Part shown: positions 23,101 through 31,213 of the stretch, one piece after another
Layout of the letters: every line of letters begins with the position of its first letter
How positions within the stretch are numbered: the first letter of the stretch is position 1
NCBI GenBank assembly: GCA_036245525.1
Contig: BTPG01000007.1
Location: 129,338,917 to 129,402,916, forward strand
DNA length: 64,000 bases
Direction of reading: 5' to 3'
Source of the DNA: Semisulcospira habei
Taxonomy: Eukaryota > Mollusca > Gastropoda > Semisulcospiridae
Program-made: the position numbers and the translations under genes
The notes under the pieces: generated by a model
The model's input: the letters and a program-made list of their open reading frames with translations, nothing else
What the model was told of the DNA's origin: nothing
The model's database searches: none

Positions 23101-26100
23101 AAACACATGCCCCAGAATAGAGAGAAAAACCCACCCTGTGGGGCTGACCAGGGTGACCCTGGGAACTAAAAAGTACCTAACCCCACCCAAGTCCCCCAGG
23201 GCAGACCCGGGTGGGGTGGATAGGCAGAAGGAACATGATGCTGGAAAGAGTGGGGAAAGAGCACTTACAGAAGAAACAGGTGTGCACGTGTCGCAGAGAG
23301 GGAAAGGAAAGTACAAATGGGACAAGAAACATGCATGCAAATTGTGTGGCAAGCTTGTCTTGAAAATGAGCACGCACTTACAAGATGTCCATGATTGATT
23401 GATTGTACATTGCTTAACGTCCCGACAGCAACAAGGCTTTCTCAGGACGTGCCTGCACTGCTTGTGAAAAAATAAAAAAGAAACAGAACATTGAATGTAT
23501 GTCGCCAGCCGGTCAAATACGTTAAATAAACCTAACACATGGGCCTAAATAAAGCTAAGACCATTCAGCAACACACATCCAATATCAAGAGCTACAGGCA
23601 GTGCAGACAGTAGGGAGAGTTTTAAAAAGGCAAATACAGGTGAATGGACAAAGGGTAGACAGAAACACATGCCCCAGAATAGAGAGAAAAACCCACCCTG
23701 TGGGGCTGACCAGGGTGACCCTGGGAACTAAAAAATGATGAGGCAGACGTTGCTAAAATTTTGTTGATGAAAAAAGGGACAAAGCACAGACGTCGAGCAT
23801 GGATCAGACTACAAGATGAGGGTGATTACATGCATAACGTTGCTGTTCTTGAAAACAAATCGGGATGTTTGATTCCTAAGTATCGCACCAAAACTAGTAA
23901 GGTAGACGACCTTCTCGCCTGTAGCCATTGCAAAGGGCTCTATCAAAAAAAGCTGATCTCTGCACACTCAAAACGTTGCTGTCAGAGAGGGGACGCGGCG
24001 CGCCGTGGTCGCCTAATGCTTCCAATACCCTTAGACGTTGAATTTTCCTTCTATCACAAGGTCTTGGCCCGCCAGAGAGATGATGAGATAAGCCGTCCAT
24101 CAGAACTGACCCCTTGCTTCTTGAGTATGGAAAGAGATTATTTGACCGCAGGGACATTGAAGAACACACGGCTGGACAAATCAGCTCCAGGATGCGGGAG
24201 TTAGGGAGACTATTAAAGATTATCAGAGTGAGGTCAGAAATGAAAATCGCAAGTTTAAATGCTGTGATCAATTCAGCTAGCTTTGATCATGTTGTCCTGG
24301 CTGTAAAAGAGCTAGCAGATTTTGATGAGGACACACATCAGTTCAAAAAAGGCAATCTCGCAATGCGCATAGGCCATGCTTTGAAAAAGTGTTCACAGAT
24401 CAAACAGTCACAGGCATCCAAACAGCTTGGGCAGTGTTCAGACGACAGGTGGCGACAGGAGCTCTCTGAGGCGCAGCGGTTTGACTCTGTCTTCAACGGG
24501 GACTGGTATGATTGTGTGTCCGCTACAGCAACCCAGTCGGTCGGGAAATGACCATGAACAAACCCAAGCTGATCCCATCATGTGAAGATGTGAGGAAGGT
24601 CCAACAGCTTCTTGAGACAAGGATGGTTTCGGAAGATTATCCGACAGTGGTTAAAGTAACTCTTTGTGCTGTATCACTTTTCAACCGAAAACGAGGGGGA
24701 GAAGTTCAGAGAATGAAGGTGTCAGACTTCCAGAATGCTAAGATTGGATCGATCACCAATCAAGATATCTTGAAAGTAGCAAGTCAACAACACAGGAATC
24801 AATGAGCATGACGGAGAAAAGACGTCCAGAGCCTGATGACAATCTAGATAGTTTTGATGATGACAGTACTGCGTCAGCTCCTGTTCGAAAGAAAGCTAGA
24901 TTTACAAGGAAACCATGGGGGGAAGCTGAAGAGAAACAGAAAGTTGTTCAAACTCGTTTCAAGACACACCTCGTCATGAACAAACTTCCTGGAAAGGCCG
25001 AGATACAGCACGCAATGGCAGAAGAGCCCGCACTTAGACATAGGCGCTGGACAAACATTAAGGAGGTTCCCCGCCACTCGCGGCATTTTCGGTTTCATAC
25101 AGATTTATTACAAGAGTGTTATTATTGGGGTGGTTTCAGCATGTATAGCCTGCTTTTTTTTATCTGATGGACACCTGGATCATTTTGTATACTGTATAAC
25201 CTTTGGATTTGCAAAACGAAACAGCCGGCTGGGGACAAAAGACAATAATAAGATAAGATAAGAAAACCATTGACAACGTAAAGATTGATTATAAGAGTGT
25301 TATTATGGGAGGGGGGGGGGGGGGGGTGAGGGGGGGCCGGATCATTTTGTAGCATACCATTTAAAACTCTGCAAACGGAAGAAGAATGGTTGGTTGTTGG
25401 GGACGAAAGACAATAATAAAGGCTGAAGTTTCAAGTGATTTCTTATGTTGTCAGTTAATTAATTAATGTCAGTGTTCTGTTCTGTCATTTTAACTCATTC
25501 TACCCCAAGACCGGAATCCCCAAATGTTGAAATCGTCTTCAGAAGACTGCGGTGCAGTGCAGGACACAGATCCACATGATAGTTCAATGATTGATTGATT
25601 GTACATTGCTTAACGTCCCGACAGCAACAAGGCTTTCTCAGGACGTGCCTGCACTGCTTGTGAAAAAAAAAAAATAAACAGAACATTGAATGTATGTCGC
25701 CATCCGGTCAAATACGTTAAATAAACCTAACACATGGGGCCTAAATAAAGCTAAGACCATTTAGCAACACACATCCAATATCAAGAGCTACAGGCAGTGC
25801 AGACAGTAGGGAGAGTTTTAAAAAGGCAAATACAGGTGAATGGACAAAGGGTAGACAGAAACACATGCCCCAGAATAGAGAGAAAAACTCACCCTGTGGG
25901 GCTGACCAGGGTGACCCTGGGAACTAAAAAGTACCTAACCCCACCCAGGTCCCCCAGGGCAGACCCGGGTGGGGGAACATGATAGTTCAAGGGTGATGCC
26001 AGAATAGCTTGGCGCCCATAGGCGCCAAGCTATTCTGGCATCACCCTTGAACTATCGTGGTGGATCTTTATTTTGCTGTGGTGTGTCTGGGGTAGAATAA

Positions 26101-29100
26101 GTTAAGCCCAAATGTTGAAGTCGTCTTCAGAAGACTGCGTTGCAGTGCAGGACACAGATCCACCATGATAGTTCAAGGGTGATGCCAGAATAGCTTGGCG
26201 CCCATAGGTGCCAAGCTATTCTGGCATCACCCTTGAACTATCATGGTGGATCTTTATTTTGCTGTGGTGTGTCTGAGGTAGAATAAGTTAAGTGTTAGTT
26301 TCTTCGTCTGGGTCTTTTTCTATCTGTCATATTTTTCCACACTTTTTGACCCGCATCATACTGAGGCTAAAAGCTTCAAATTTGTTCACTGCCATAATTC
26401 TATGCAAGCTACATTACAGTACTTACAGATGAGGACATAGACCAATGGCTTTAGTTCAAGGGTGGTGCCACAATAGCTTGGCACCTAGAGGCACCAAGCT
26501 ATTCTGGCACTAACCCTTGGACTATTTCAGTCACACTTGTTGCACACACCGGTGTATTCCGAATGATAAGGGTTAATATTCAAAATGCTCTGTTGCTGTT
26601 TGTCTGAAACTCCAGAGTACCCAAAACCAAAAAAAAAAAGTCCTTTAATTTCCAGAATACATTATGTTGATTATCACATCAATGCCATGATAAACTGTTT
26701 TTCTTCAGAAGGACAAAACGCAGCAATGTTTAAAAGATTTCCTCTGTAAAAATCATAATCGAAAGGTTACAGGCCAGTGTTTATTAAATTTTGCACCATA
26801 CAATGTTAAAAATGTTAAAGCACACATACACATTAAGTTGAAAAAACAACAACCCCCAAAAATAATGTGAAACAGAAGTATTCCATGAACTTGACCTTAT
26901 TACAGACGCCTAATGTTGTGAAGACACCCATTTGGACTGTAATGCCAGTTTTTGTGTGATGAGAGGCACCCACTTTATTGGGTAGAAACCCATTTTTTTT
27001 CCATCTAGTGGCTCTGTTTCTAGAAAATGTCTATTTTATTTTAAATTATAGAGCTTAGTTATAAGGTGAGTTCTAAACATTCGCATCAATTCCAGAGCCC
27101 TAGAATAAATAGAAATATGGGAACCCATTTTGACATAAAATGGTAGGTAACCCACGCTTTTGTCTGCATGAGTTTATGTGTGTGTGTGTGTGAACTAATG
27201 TACTTAAAAGTTGGTTTCAACCCATTTAACCCGAAAGACGTATTTCTCCAATTTTAGAAATTAGAGCTGTGTACCAGAAGATGGCCAGATCGACCACGAT
27301 AAAAAATTTAAAAAAAATAAAAAAGTGACAAACTTATTTCTGTTCAAATTTCTGGACTTGCTTTTTGAGTTCGCCTCCATGCACATTGCGCATGCCATCC
27401 GTGTGCCGTCGTGCTTTAGCCATGGACACGCAGCCATGAACTCTGAACTGCGAGTCACAGCGGTGGTGCAACGCACTGCCCAGGCGTATCATTTCTGGTA
27501 CTGTCGCTTGTTTATGGAGACGACGGTGTCGAAGTGCAACTTTCTTCTAAGCGATTATCACGATCAGACGGTGCCGGATTGAAGAATCAGAAGTATTCCA
27601 GCTTCCTTTACTTTTTCTCCGCCATTTACAACTTCGTTCACGATCGAAAGTGAAACGCACCATGCGGTATCCCATAATAGTATGAATGGTGATGTCACTG
27701 CAAGGAACGCGTTCAACATGTAGCGCGCACTTTGTAATAACATGCCATGCCGACACCAAACGTAAACTAACAGTTTGCCCATCCAGTTACACTCGCACGG
27801 ACCCCGGAGTTGGGGTAATTCTGAACGCAGCCACGACCAAGCGAGCGCACGAACCAACTTGTCACTAAAAGTAGAACGACTGCACTGACCGACCTCTGTT
27901 AGGGTACGCACGGTGGTGCAAGGATGATGCGTCTCGGATGCAGATGCACTGAATTTTAGTGCGTCTGACTACCCCATAGTTGGATTTTCAGTACATGATT
28001 TTGAGTTAATGCATCATAGACGCACTAAAACGGGTCGCTATGAGAAGTGAAGGTTGAACGTTCGGGCACTTTCGGATTTAGAACTGAAGAAGTATGGATT
28101 GGAATGCACGAGCACACTCGCATTTGGCGAGTGGATTTTTTTTTTACTCGCCAAACAAAAAAAATCACTCGCTATGGCGAGTAAATTACTCGCCATTTTC
28201 AGGGCTGAAGCTTGACTTTTTTCCTGTACGGAGACATACCCACAGTCAAAGTAAAGACCAATGTAAGGTTCTGGTGCAGCCGTATAAACTATACAGTTGC
28301 TCACTACCAGTAAGACCAGCCTCAAGCTCCCACAAATAACAGCCACACTTCAAAGAGTGAAACTTTCAACAAAGAAAACCACTTAGAAAAGACAATCATA
28401 ATTGTGCTGTAATTGTCATTCCTACGCTAAAGCATGTTTGTTTCTTTGTTGGGATTTTCTTTGTCTTTTTCATGCTTGGCAGTCACCTTTCTGGTCTAGA
28501 TTTTGTATTTCAAAGTAATGCCACCACTAGTCTGACAAACAAAAACACCTAAAGTTGATTATAATAATAATAATAATAATACCGTTATTATATAGGCGCT
28601 TTTTCTCAATTTTTGGGTGAATTGACTCAAAGCGCCGCGAACTGAAACCCAACACGCACACTCACGTAACAGACACGGATTTACGCCATTTAAGACAAAC
28701 ACAGTACAAGACAGACGAAGGGCCAGTTCAGCTACTGAAGTTACAGAGATTTTTTGATCGCTTGTATTTGAAATTTGTAAAGTGGCCTGAAACCGTTACC
28801 AAAGTGTGGGGGGTGGGTGGGAGTGGAAGAACCAGAGTACCCGGAGAAAGAATCCCCGACGGTCCGCCCGAATTAACGGTGACACTTACCAGAGGAGAAA
28901 AGTCCGACGCCGAAACCCGGTATCGAACCTCGCACCTTTGGCATTGGTGGCAGGCGCCACAACCACTGCGCCACGGACCTGCTCTCATATAATTCATCAC
29001 AACTCAAGGATGACAATGACATTATCAGTTGTCTTTTCTTAAATCGTTTGCATTGTAAATCACACTTCTTGAGACAGGGCGACCATGATAGTTCAAAGGC

Positions 29101-31213
29101 GTTGTCCACAAAGATTGGAACGTATAGGCGCCCAGCTATTCAACTCCACCCTTGAACTATCATGGTCGATCCATATCCTGTGGGAGCACGTCAGGGCTTT
29201 ATGGCTTAATCTAAAGGTCTGTGTGTGTCAATGTCAGCCTTAGTTCCACAGCCAGCAGACTAAAGCTGACTTTGGCAGCCCAGCGTAGGTGAACGAAGAC
29301 TGATGTCAGCCTCAGGACCTTTTCTGTGTTCGGGGATCAGTTGCATGAGTGAGCTTCGTCCTGCGCCAGCCACTACGCAAGGTGCTCCGCTATAGTGGAG
29401 CACCTTGCGTAGCAGCTGGCACAAGACCATGCTCACTGATGCAACTGATCTCAGAAAAACATAGGCCAACATTTGCCTGTGGACCTTTCACTCACTGCTT
29501 GTTTAACAGAAAGATGCTCAAAAGTACCTTTTCTCCTCCATCTTATCCAAATCTTCATCATCTCCTGATGGCAAGTTCATGTCCTGCTCCATTCGTTCTT
29601 TATCAGGTGCCCGCCGCCCATGGCACACCCACTTAAGGGAAAAAACCTGGCCAAAAGAGAACTTTATAAACTTTCTTAAAGTACCATTAAGAATAAATCT
29701 AAAGATACGTTTCTGCACCATTTGTCCTTGTTATGTCTTGTCGACACACCTAATAAACTTTAACAGCAGTTTGGACAGGCAGCAACAGCACATGCGTAAT
29801 CACACTTATTTATTCTGTGCATCCGTTAGCATTTCAAACTATTTTTAGCTGTTTCTCATACTGATAGCACTGTATTTATAGAACAGAGTGGAGTCATTGT
29901 CAGGTTACTTGATACCAAGACGACGTGCTGAACCGGATTCTCCTGTGTCTAACTGAACCATAACTAGACCTGTGTGTAGCGTTTCATAACCGTTTGTTAC
30001 GTAAGTGTATCTTTGAACAGTTATGGCAGTAGTTGGCCTTTAAATTAACAGATTGACTGCTTACAGCGTCTCGTTTTTCTAGGGGTTGTGGCGTTCCATC
30101 AGGAATTGTCTCCACAAAAAAGTGCTGCCACTGTGCCAACAGGCAAAGGGTCAAGGATTGTCGAGTCTAAACTTAAAGCTCAAGCCACACACATTTCAAA
30201 GGAAAACCTTGGCATAACTATGGAACCTAAATCTTATTAACATTCTGGCTGTCAGTAGTGCTTTTGGTTGAGGTGATTTCTGCAGGAATCACCGTGACCA
30301 AAAGCGCTACAGACAGCCAAAGGGTTAAATGAAGGATAAAAGATTAAACCAAGCTGTTTGCTTGTCAAAATTTGTTTGTCAAATATGTAGAATTTTCCGT
30401 TAGTCTCTAGTACGAAGCCTTTTAAACCAAATGGTTCATAATCCAGATTGTTTCACCCTGTTAACAAAAGGAATAAAAACCTAGGGCTTCTGTTTTCACT
30501 ACAGGTTAAGGGTCTGTAGACCCCCAGGTATAAATTTTAGAGGGTACACAGACCCCCTTCTGAGCATAATAGAGGGTCTGCAAATTTATTTAAGAAAAAC
30601 TGCATCATCTGTATGTTCTTTAAAATAAATTAACTCATTTTGATCTCTCATCTTTAAATTTGTTGTGACAGTGTATGCGAGTCCTTTCCATGATACCGAT
30701 TCTTTAACTGGGTGAGCTATCGTGCAAAAGCCTGTCTCCCTCTCCGTCTCTCTCTCACAGAGAAAACGACATTAAGTATTTATTTGCATGATCATTTGAT
30801 AATGTATTGTAACAGAGAATATAGCCCTTTCTGGTGAATGCAGATTGCTGAGCGGAGTCACTGTCAAATTACATGATGTAAGTTAAGACGACGGGTGCTG
30901 CACTTGATTCTCCTGTCTAAATCTAAATAAACCATGGATAAACCGGCTTGTACAAGTGTTTCATAACCATAGATCTGTTGCAGACATTGTTATGGCGGTT
31001 TAGGGCTTTTGAGAAATGCTTAATCATAATGCCTGTGCGGATAAATAAAACTGAAACTTCAAAGCCCACCTTTAACGTTTCAAGCTGTTGAAACATCTGC
31101 AGGATATCATCTGGTTTGGGTTCCCAAAGTGGTGGATCAGCTCCAGTCAGATTGTAGATGGCTGGATCCGGTTCCTCCACCATAAATTCCTTGTTTCCCT
31201 CGCCGAGCCCCAT
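8050..31213 (-). CDS. PAGR1: PAXIP1-associated glutamate-rich protein 1-like (PA1), four coding exons
   Basis: Exons 31213-31070, 29631-29528, 19639-19563 and 8723-8050 join to 999 nt (332 residues plus stop). Splice phases 0, 2 and 1 are consistent at every junction. Residues 1-48 carry an acidic stretch ending EPKPDDILQMFQQLETLK. Residues 90-94 are FDFDD. Residues about 110-139 form a basic predicted helix, STKKRPEKRVARMDNVLSS. This order and these motifs match animal PAGR1. PAGR1 binds PAXIP1 in MLL3/MLL4 (KMT2C/D) H3K4 methyltransferase complexes in the nucleus. Residues 140-332 are a Ser/Pro/Gly/Ala-rich tail I do not recall from the vertebrate protein. Introns are about 1.4, 9.9 and 10.8 kb and full of mobile elements. 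Confidence 0.78.
9023..9440. repeat. DIRS outer inverted repeat, left
   Basis: Matches the reverse complement of 18830-19162 over most of its length, including CCTTTGTGTGTTCCTACACA and CCAAGGACCCTGGGTAGTCT. Confidence 0.75.
9075..9185. repeat. 36-bp tandem repeat in the DIRS terminus (left)
   Basis: Three units of GCAAGCTTGCAACCTGTGCT plus TCTTGGAAAAGACCTG. The same units recur at 19028-19142. Confidence 0.85.
9624..10352 (-). pseudogene. DIRS tyrosine recombinase, downstream unit
   Basis: The N-terminal piece (10352-9969) reads MYEGKWRVLQSWCESERLSP and SITIRGYLSMVADTYQHLGL, the SAM-like domain of DIRS recombinases. The C-terminal piece (9901-9635) holds VGWRAESTFTHFYLRDLSG, where the Tyr of FYLRD fits the catalytic nucleophile. 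The middle, with the first catalytic Arg, is out of frame, and the H-x-x-R box is degraded to HTKS. It is therefore inactive. Such recombinases integrate the circular DIRS DNA without target duplication. Confidence 0.7.
10515..10990. repeat. G-rich degenerate minisatellite and filler within DIRS
   Basis: Imperfect units of about 45-60 bp built on GACCTTG(C/A)TTC(A/C)GGGGGCC and AAAATCAAACAG, ending in a 21-base G run. The same motif returns at 11640-11900. It separates the RNase H end from the recombinase start. The rest to 10990 shows no recognisable feature. Confidence 0.6.
11002..11490 (-). pseudogene. DIRS RNase H C-terminal segment
   Basis: Frames give WSLQPDIFRMIWAHWEMPMI and ELFATRWSKQLPLFVSPIPD, then YAYPPSVLVPKVLLKLRG, then PLRLP, in two frames. 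This is the conserved end of DIRS RT-RNase H polyproteins (the LFATR..N..P.FVSP.PDP pattern). It is detached from the rest of the RNase H by the minisatellite at 11640-11900 and frameshifted near 11220. Confidence 0.7.
11640..11900. repeat. G-rich minisatellite within DIRS RNase H
   Basis: Two to three degenerate units with CTTGCTTCTGGGCG(C/T)C(A/G)GAAAATCA followed by long G runs (11687-11717 and 11761-11794). Same unit as 10515-10632. Confidence 0.65.
12100..12637 (-). pseudogene. DIRS RNase H domain and linker
   Basis: Between about 12330 and 12120 the strand reads ICADASLIGWGAHLLPEF, then WLELKAVWLALINWQSRL and LLILSDNATVV. The ADAS Asp, WLEL Glu and SDN Asp are the RNase H catalytic residues. 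The domain removes RNA from the RNA-DNA hybrid during reverse transcription. Upstream (12637-12330) is a low-complexity linker in another frame, so the copy is frameshifted. Confidence 0.75.
12612..13400 (-). pseudogene. DIRS reverse transcriptase
   Basis: Fragments in different frames give VVARYDSPAFYSRVCVVPKP and GGKWRPVIDLLALNKFI, then YHYLRFTFRG-type sequence, FRALPFGLKLSPWVFMRIMD, and NYLNDWLLKNQEA. These are RT fingers, palm and the catalytic box in correct order. The catalytic box is YLND where DIRS elements normally have YLDD, so the first Asp is lost. Several frameshifts are also present, so the enzyme is dead. Confidence 0.78.
13397..14198 (-). pseudogene. DIRS gag-like ORF1 fragment, downstream unit
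   Basis: Broken frames include FRQKWYAGHSSFTNAL-type sequence, LMRCDTVLKSCPGIPSTFSS, and GGSLLFGSTWQEVKDSAKDL. The WYAGH motif recurs in the upstream unit (SFRHSWYAGHRQ, about 16940). The position 5' of the RT supports a gag role (packaging the RNA), which is inference. Confidence 0.55.
14256..14583. repeat. DIRS internal terminus with 50-bp inverted arms
   Basis: The left arm starts AATTTTTCTCTAAAATATAT and ends TTACCGATGACATTAC. The right arm is its inverted copy. It is followed by GGCGAAAAGGTGAAGGGTGC, the same post-recombinase sequence as at 9545. It marks the boundary between the two DIRS units. Confidence 0.7.
14727..15792 (-). pseudogene. DIRS tyrosine recombinase, upstream unit
   Basis: The better preserved copy. 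MIADNYRHLGHPDPGTCKAL opens the N-terminal domain (15792). TAARVGELHALSA gives the box I Arg. PVRVFRVYIRRFKPVHRGQ and DLTAQTISSWLL follow in a second frame (about 15350-15235). RAHAVRAMAA gives the H-x-x-R box, and VGWRAESTFARFYLRDLLG gives the likely catalytic Tyr (about 14800). All catalytic residues are present, but a frameshift near 15460 and roughly 230 bp of unrelated sequence (about 14990-15230) split the gene. Confidence 0.75.
15782..16387 (-). pseudogene. DIRS RNase H, upstream unit
   Basis: A 201-codon frame with SLCVDTSLTGWGAHLLL, then HITWRELPAVWQALIKW and LLVISDNATVKLSG, then YRLIHWCGDRGLSLRARHIP and GHLNVLADSLPR. The VDTS, WREL and SDN residues fit the RNase H active site, and HIPGHLNVLAD is the C-terminal signature. 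It overlaps the recombinase start by a few bases, as in other DIRS elements. The RT that should precede it is absent; a LINE fragment occupies its place. Confidence 0.78.
16388..16930 (-). mobile_element. 5'-truncated LINE inserted in the DIRS
   Basis: Contains the C-terminal coding end of an L2/CR1-like LINE (16923-16573) and an AT-rich 3' end with AATAAT repeats. It sits between DIRS gag and RNase H where the RT is missing, so the RT was probably lost with or before this insertion. No clear target duplication was found. Confidence 0.65.
16573..16923 (-). pseudogene. LINE ORF2 C-terminal domain
   Basis: MSIPDHITPLLKLLHWLPIP, then QRIQYKILSLCYKSLNNYAP, and finally WNTLPLSLHQKHSLSSFQSA with KTHLF. 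This post-RT motif is widespread in CR1/L2-group LINEs. The RT itself is absent. A related copy lies at 40893-41279. Confidence 0.75.
16930..18090 (-). pseudogene. DIRS gag-like ORF1, upstream unit
   Basis: Frames include KVSAFVDAGRQQKRFRSFPQ, LPAFKDLRDSFSSLLPADSQ and DISFRHSWYAGHRQ (about 17110-16925), then an upstream segment with a repeated peptide (KPADSYGETALGQS). A G run of about 36 bases (17137-17172) disrupts the frame. The role as gag is inferred from its place before RNase H. Confidence 0.5.
17840..18560 (-). repeat. Tandem peptide-coding repeat in DIRS gag
   Basis: Four degenerate units (near 17852, 17982, 18368 and 18492) share CTCCGTAAGAGTCAGCGGGC. The first two encode KPADSYGETALGQS(T/A)(Y/C)LTE on the minus strand, about 130 bp apart. 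Confidence 0.7.
18830..19162. repeat. DIRS outer inverted repeat, right
   Basis: Inverted counterpart of 9023-9440. PAGR1 exon 3 lies 400 bp beyond it. Confidence 0.75.
19028..19142. repeat. 36-bp tandem repeat in the DIRS terminus (right)
   Basis: Three units of the repeat at 9075-9185. They read in the same direction although the surrounding terminus is inverted. Confidence 0.8.
19563..19639 (-). CDS. PAGR1: PAGR1 coding exon 3
   Basis: Acceptor TTGTTTGCAG, donor CCAG|GTATGA, phase 2 in and 1 out. A 77-nt exon encoding RAPVPSAFDFDDTASEGSAR then LMPRTP, the diagnostic PAGR1 core. It is too short to stand out as an open frame and was found by motif and splice phase. Confidence 0.78.
20005..20360. 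repeat. Dispersed repeat, copy 1
   Basis: From GGGCTTCTGTTTTCAC to AACAGAGAATATAGC, about 90 percent alike by eye to 30484-30830. Contains GGGTCTGTAGACCCCCAGGT and no ORF. Confidence 0.75.
20380..21265. other. No gene recognised
   Basis: Intronic to PAGR1. Holds a short (GT)n at 20395-20420 and AT-rich sequence. No coding, RNA or mobile signature seen. Confidence 0.5.
21271..21608 (+). mobile_element. SINE (CAAT-tail family), copy 1
   Basis: Reads TTTTAGTTCCCAGGGTCACC through GGGACGTTAAGCAATGTAC to an AATCAATC tail. Same family as the three minus-strand copies at 22840, 23396 and 25588. Confidence 0.75.
22017..22230. mobile_element. TTAA-ended hairpin MITE, family A
   Basis: A 214-bp copy with ends TTAACTCATTTTACCCCA and TGGGGTAGAATGAGTTAA, a clear terminal inverted repeat, and the GGCGCC hairpin at 22107-22195. 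It lies in the putative intron of the Crypton-like gene. Confidence 0.85.
22840..23215 (-). mobile_element. SINE (CAAT-tail family), copy 2, with 17-bp target duplication
   Basis: Flanked by GTGGATAGGCAGAAGGA at 22823-22839 and 23216-23232. Tail (TTGATTG) at the low end, so it reads on the minus strand. It interrupts the Crypton-like frame: VDRQK before, VDRQKEHDAGKSGERALTE after. Confidence 0.9.
23396..23734 (-). mobile_element. SINE (CAAT-tail family), copy 3
   Basis: Interrupts the Crypton-like frame between HLQDVHD and DEADVAKILLMKKGTK. The short repeat ATGAT at both borders (23391-23395, 23735-23739) may be its target duplication. Confidence 0.85.
25108..25420. repeat. Direct repeat at the 3' end of the Crypton-like gene
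   Basis: Two units of about 130 bp, each running from AAGAGTGTTATTAT through GGATCATTTTGTA to ACAATAATAA. A G run at 25308-25326 lies in the second. Confidence 0.7.
25490..26105. mobile_element. TTAA-ended hairpin MITE, family A, with SINE inside
   Basis: Ends TTAACTCATTCTACCCCA and GGGGTAGAATAAGTTAA. A SINE has landed in the left hairpin arm and duplicated 14 bp of it (25574-25587 and 25977-25990). Without the SINE it would be about 213 bp. Confidence 0.85.
25588..25976 (-). mobile_element. SINE (CAAT-tail family), copy 4, with 14-bp target duplication
   Basis: Flanked by ACATGATAGTTCAA on both sides, sequence belonging to the MITE that it split. 389 bp, tail at the low end. Confidence 0.9.
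26102..26291. mobile_element. Family A MITE sharing a TTAA with its neighbour
   Basis: Starts at the same TTAA that ends the previous MITE, lacks its outermost 25-30 bp, and otherwise repeats it (GTCGTCTTCAGAAGACTGCG, then the GGCGCC hairpin) to GGTAGAATAAGTTAA. Confidence 0.8.
26450..26576. mobile_element. Family A MITE, right part
   Basis: Hairpin core GGTGCCACAATAGCTTGGCA and complement, ending ATGATAAGGGTTAA. The left end is not recognisable. Confidence 0.65.
26580..28555. other. No gene recognised
   Basis: AT-rich PAGR1 intron sequence with a short (GT)n at 27175-27192 and a 16-bp family of ACTCGCC repeats at 28120-28195. No coding or RNA signature seen. Confidence 0.5.
28558..28983 (-). 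mobile_element. tRNA-derived SINE with (TAA)n tail
   Basis: On the minus strand it opens GTCCGTGGCGCAGTGGTTGT (box A) and has GCGAGGTTCGATACCGGG (box B) about 45 bp later. The body ends GCGGCGCTTTGAGTCAATTC and AAAGCGCCTATATAATAAC before a TAA/ATT tail at 28560-28582. Same family as 50967-51405. Confidence 0.85.
29085..29209. mobile_element. Family A MITE, decayed core and right end
   Basis: ACCATGATAGTTCAAAGG and CCCTTGAACTATCATGGTCG pair as the outer hairpin arms. The centre has diverged; the right end is ATGGCTTAA. Confidence 0.6.
29373..29412. repeat. Perfect 40-bp palindrome
   Basis: CTACGCAAGGTGCTCCGCTA followed by its reverse complement with no loop. Related AAGGTGCTCC-type arms recur near 46995-47050 and 49690-49760. 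Confidence 0.85.
29528..29631 (-). CDS. PAGR1: PAGR1 coding exon 2
   Basis: Acceptor TTCCCTTAAG, donor AAAAG|GTACTT, phase 0 in and 2 out. Encodes WVCHGRRAPDKERMEQDMNL followed by an acidic stretch (GDDEDLDKMEEK), equivalent to the proline/glutamate-rich segment that precedes the FDFDD motif. Confidence 0.75.
29716..30045. repeat. Dispersed repeat, also at 53868-54200
   Basis: Shared landmarks are CACCTAATAAACTTTAACAG, TTATTTATTCTGTGCA and TATTTATAGAACAGAGTGGA. No ORF. A more diverged partial copy continues at 30845-31000. Confidence 0.75.
30237..30328. mobile_element. TTAA-ended hairpin MITE, family D
   Basis: 92 bp from TTAACATTCTGGCTGTCAGT to AGCCAAAGGGTTAA, almost entirely one hairpin. 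Other copies are at 34400, 35112 and 47284. Confidence 0.75.
30484..30845. repeat. Dispersed repeat, copy 2
   Basis: Second copy of 20005-20360, same orientation, in the first PAGR1 intron. Confidence 0.75.
31070..31213 (-). CDS. PAGR1: PAGR1 coding exon 1
   Basis: Begins at ATG 31213 (MGLGEGNKEFMVEEPDPAIY) and ends TTAAAG|GTGGGC after 48 whole codons (phase 0). A TTATTACAG just upstream of the ATG (about 31250) could be the acceptor of a 5' untranslated intron. Confidence 0.75.

Larger units (their letters stand above)
21820..25167 (+). pseudogene. Crypton-like tyrosine-recombinase gene, disrupted
   Basis: An exon ending RRVHGRQRNAPNYKL (donor CTG|GTAAGT, 21903) joins in phase 0 to LANGAWDGPESESS (22556). 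An acidic stretch follows. Then come two Cys/His clusters, HACKLCGKLVLKMSTHLQDV(H) and LLACSHCKGLYQKKLISAHS(KRCC), and a helical part (EYGKRLFDRRDIEEH, HVVLAVKELADF, RIGHALKKCSQI). VKVTLCAVSLFNRKRGGEVQ looks like recombinase box I with its Arg. KARFTRKPWGEAEEKQKVVQ ends the protein. This layout matches an animal family of Crypton-type recombinase proteins. Boxes II and III (H-x-x-R and Tyr) are missing. Two SINEs (22840-23215, 23396-23734) and frameshifts near 24110 and 24515 break it. Confidence 0.6.

Noticed and set aside
27261..27911. Short frames at 27.3-27.9 kb as possible exons
   Set aside because: No recognisable domain and no consistent pair of splice sites.
28920..28983. tRNA-like head at 28.9 kb and its twin at 51.4 kb as tRNA genes
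   Set aside because: Both continue into the same SINE body with a (TAA)n end, so they are SINEs.
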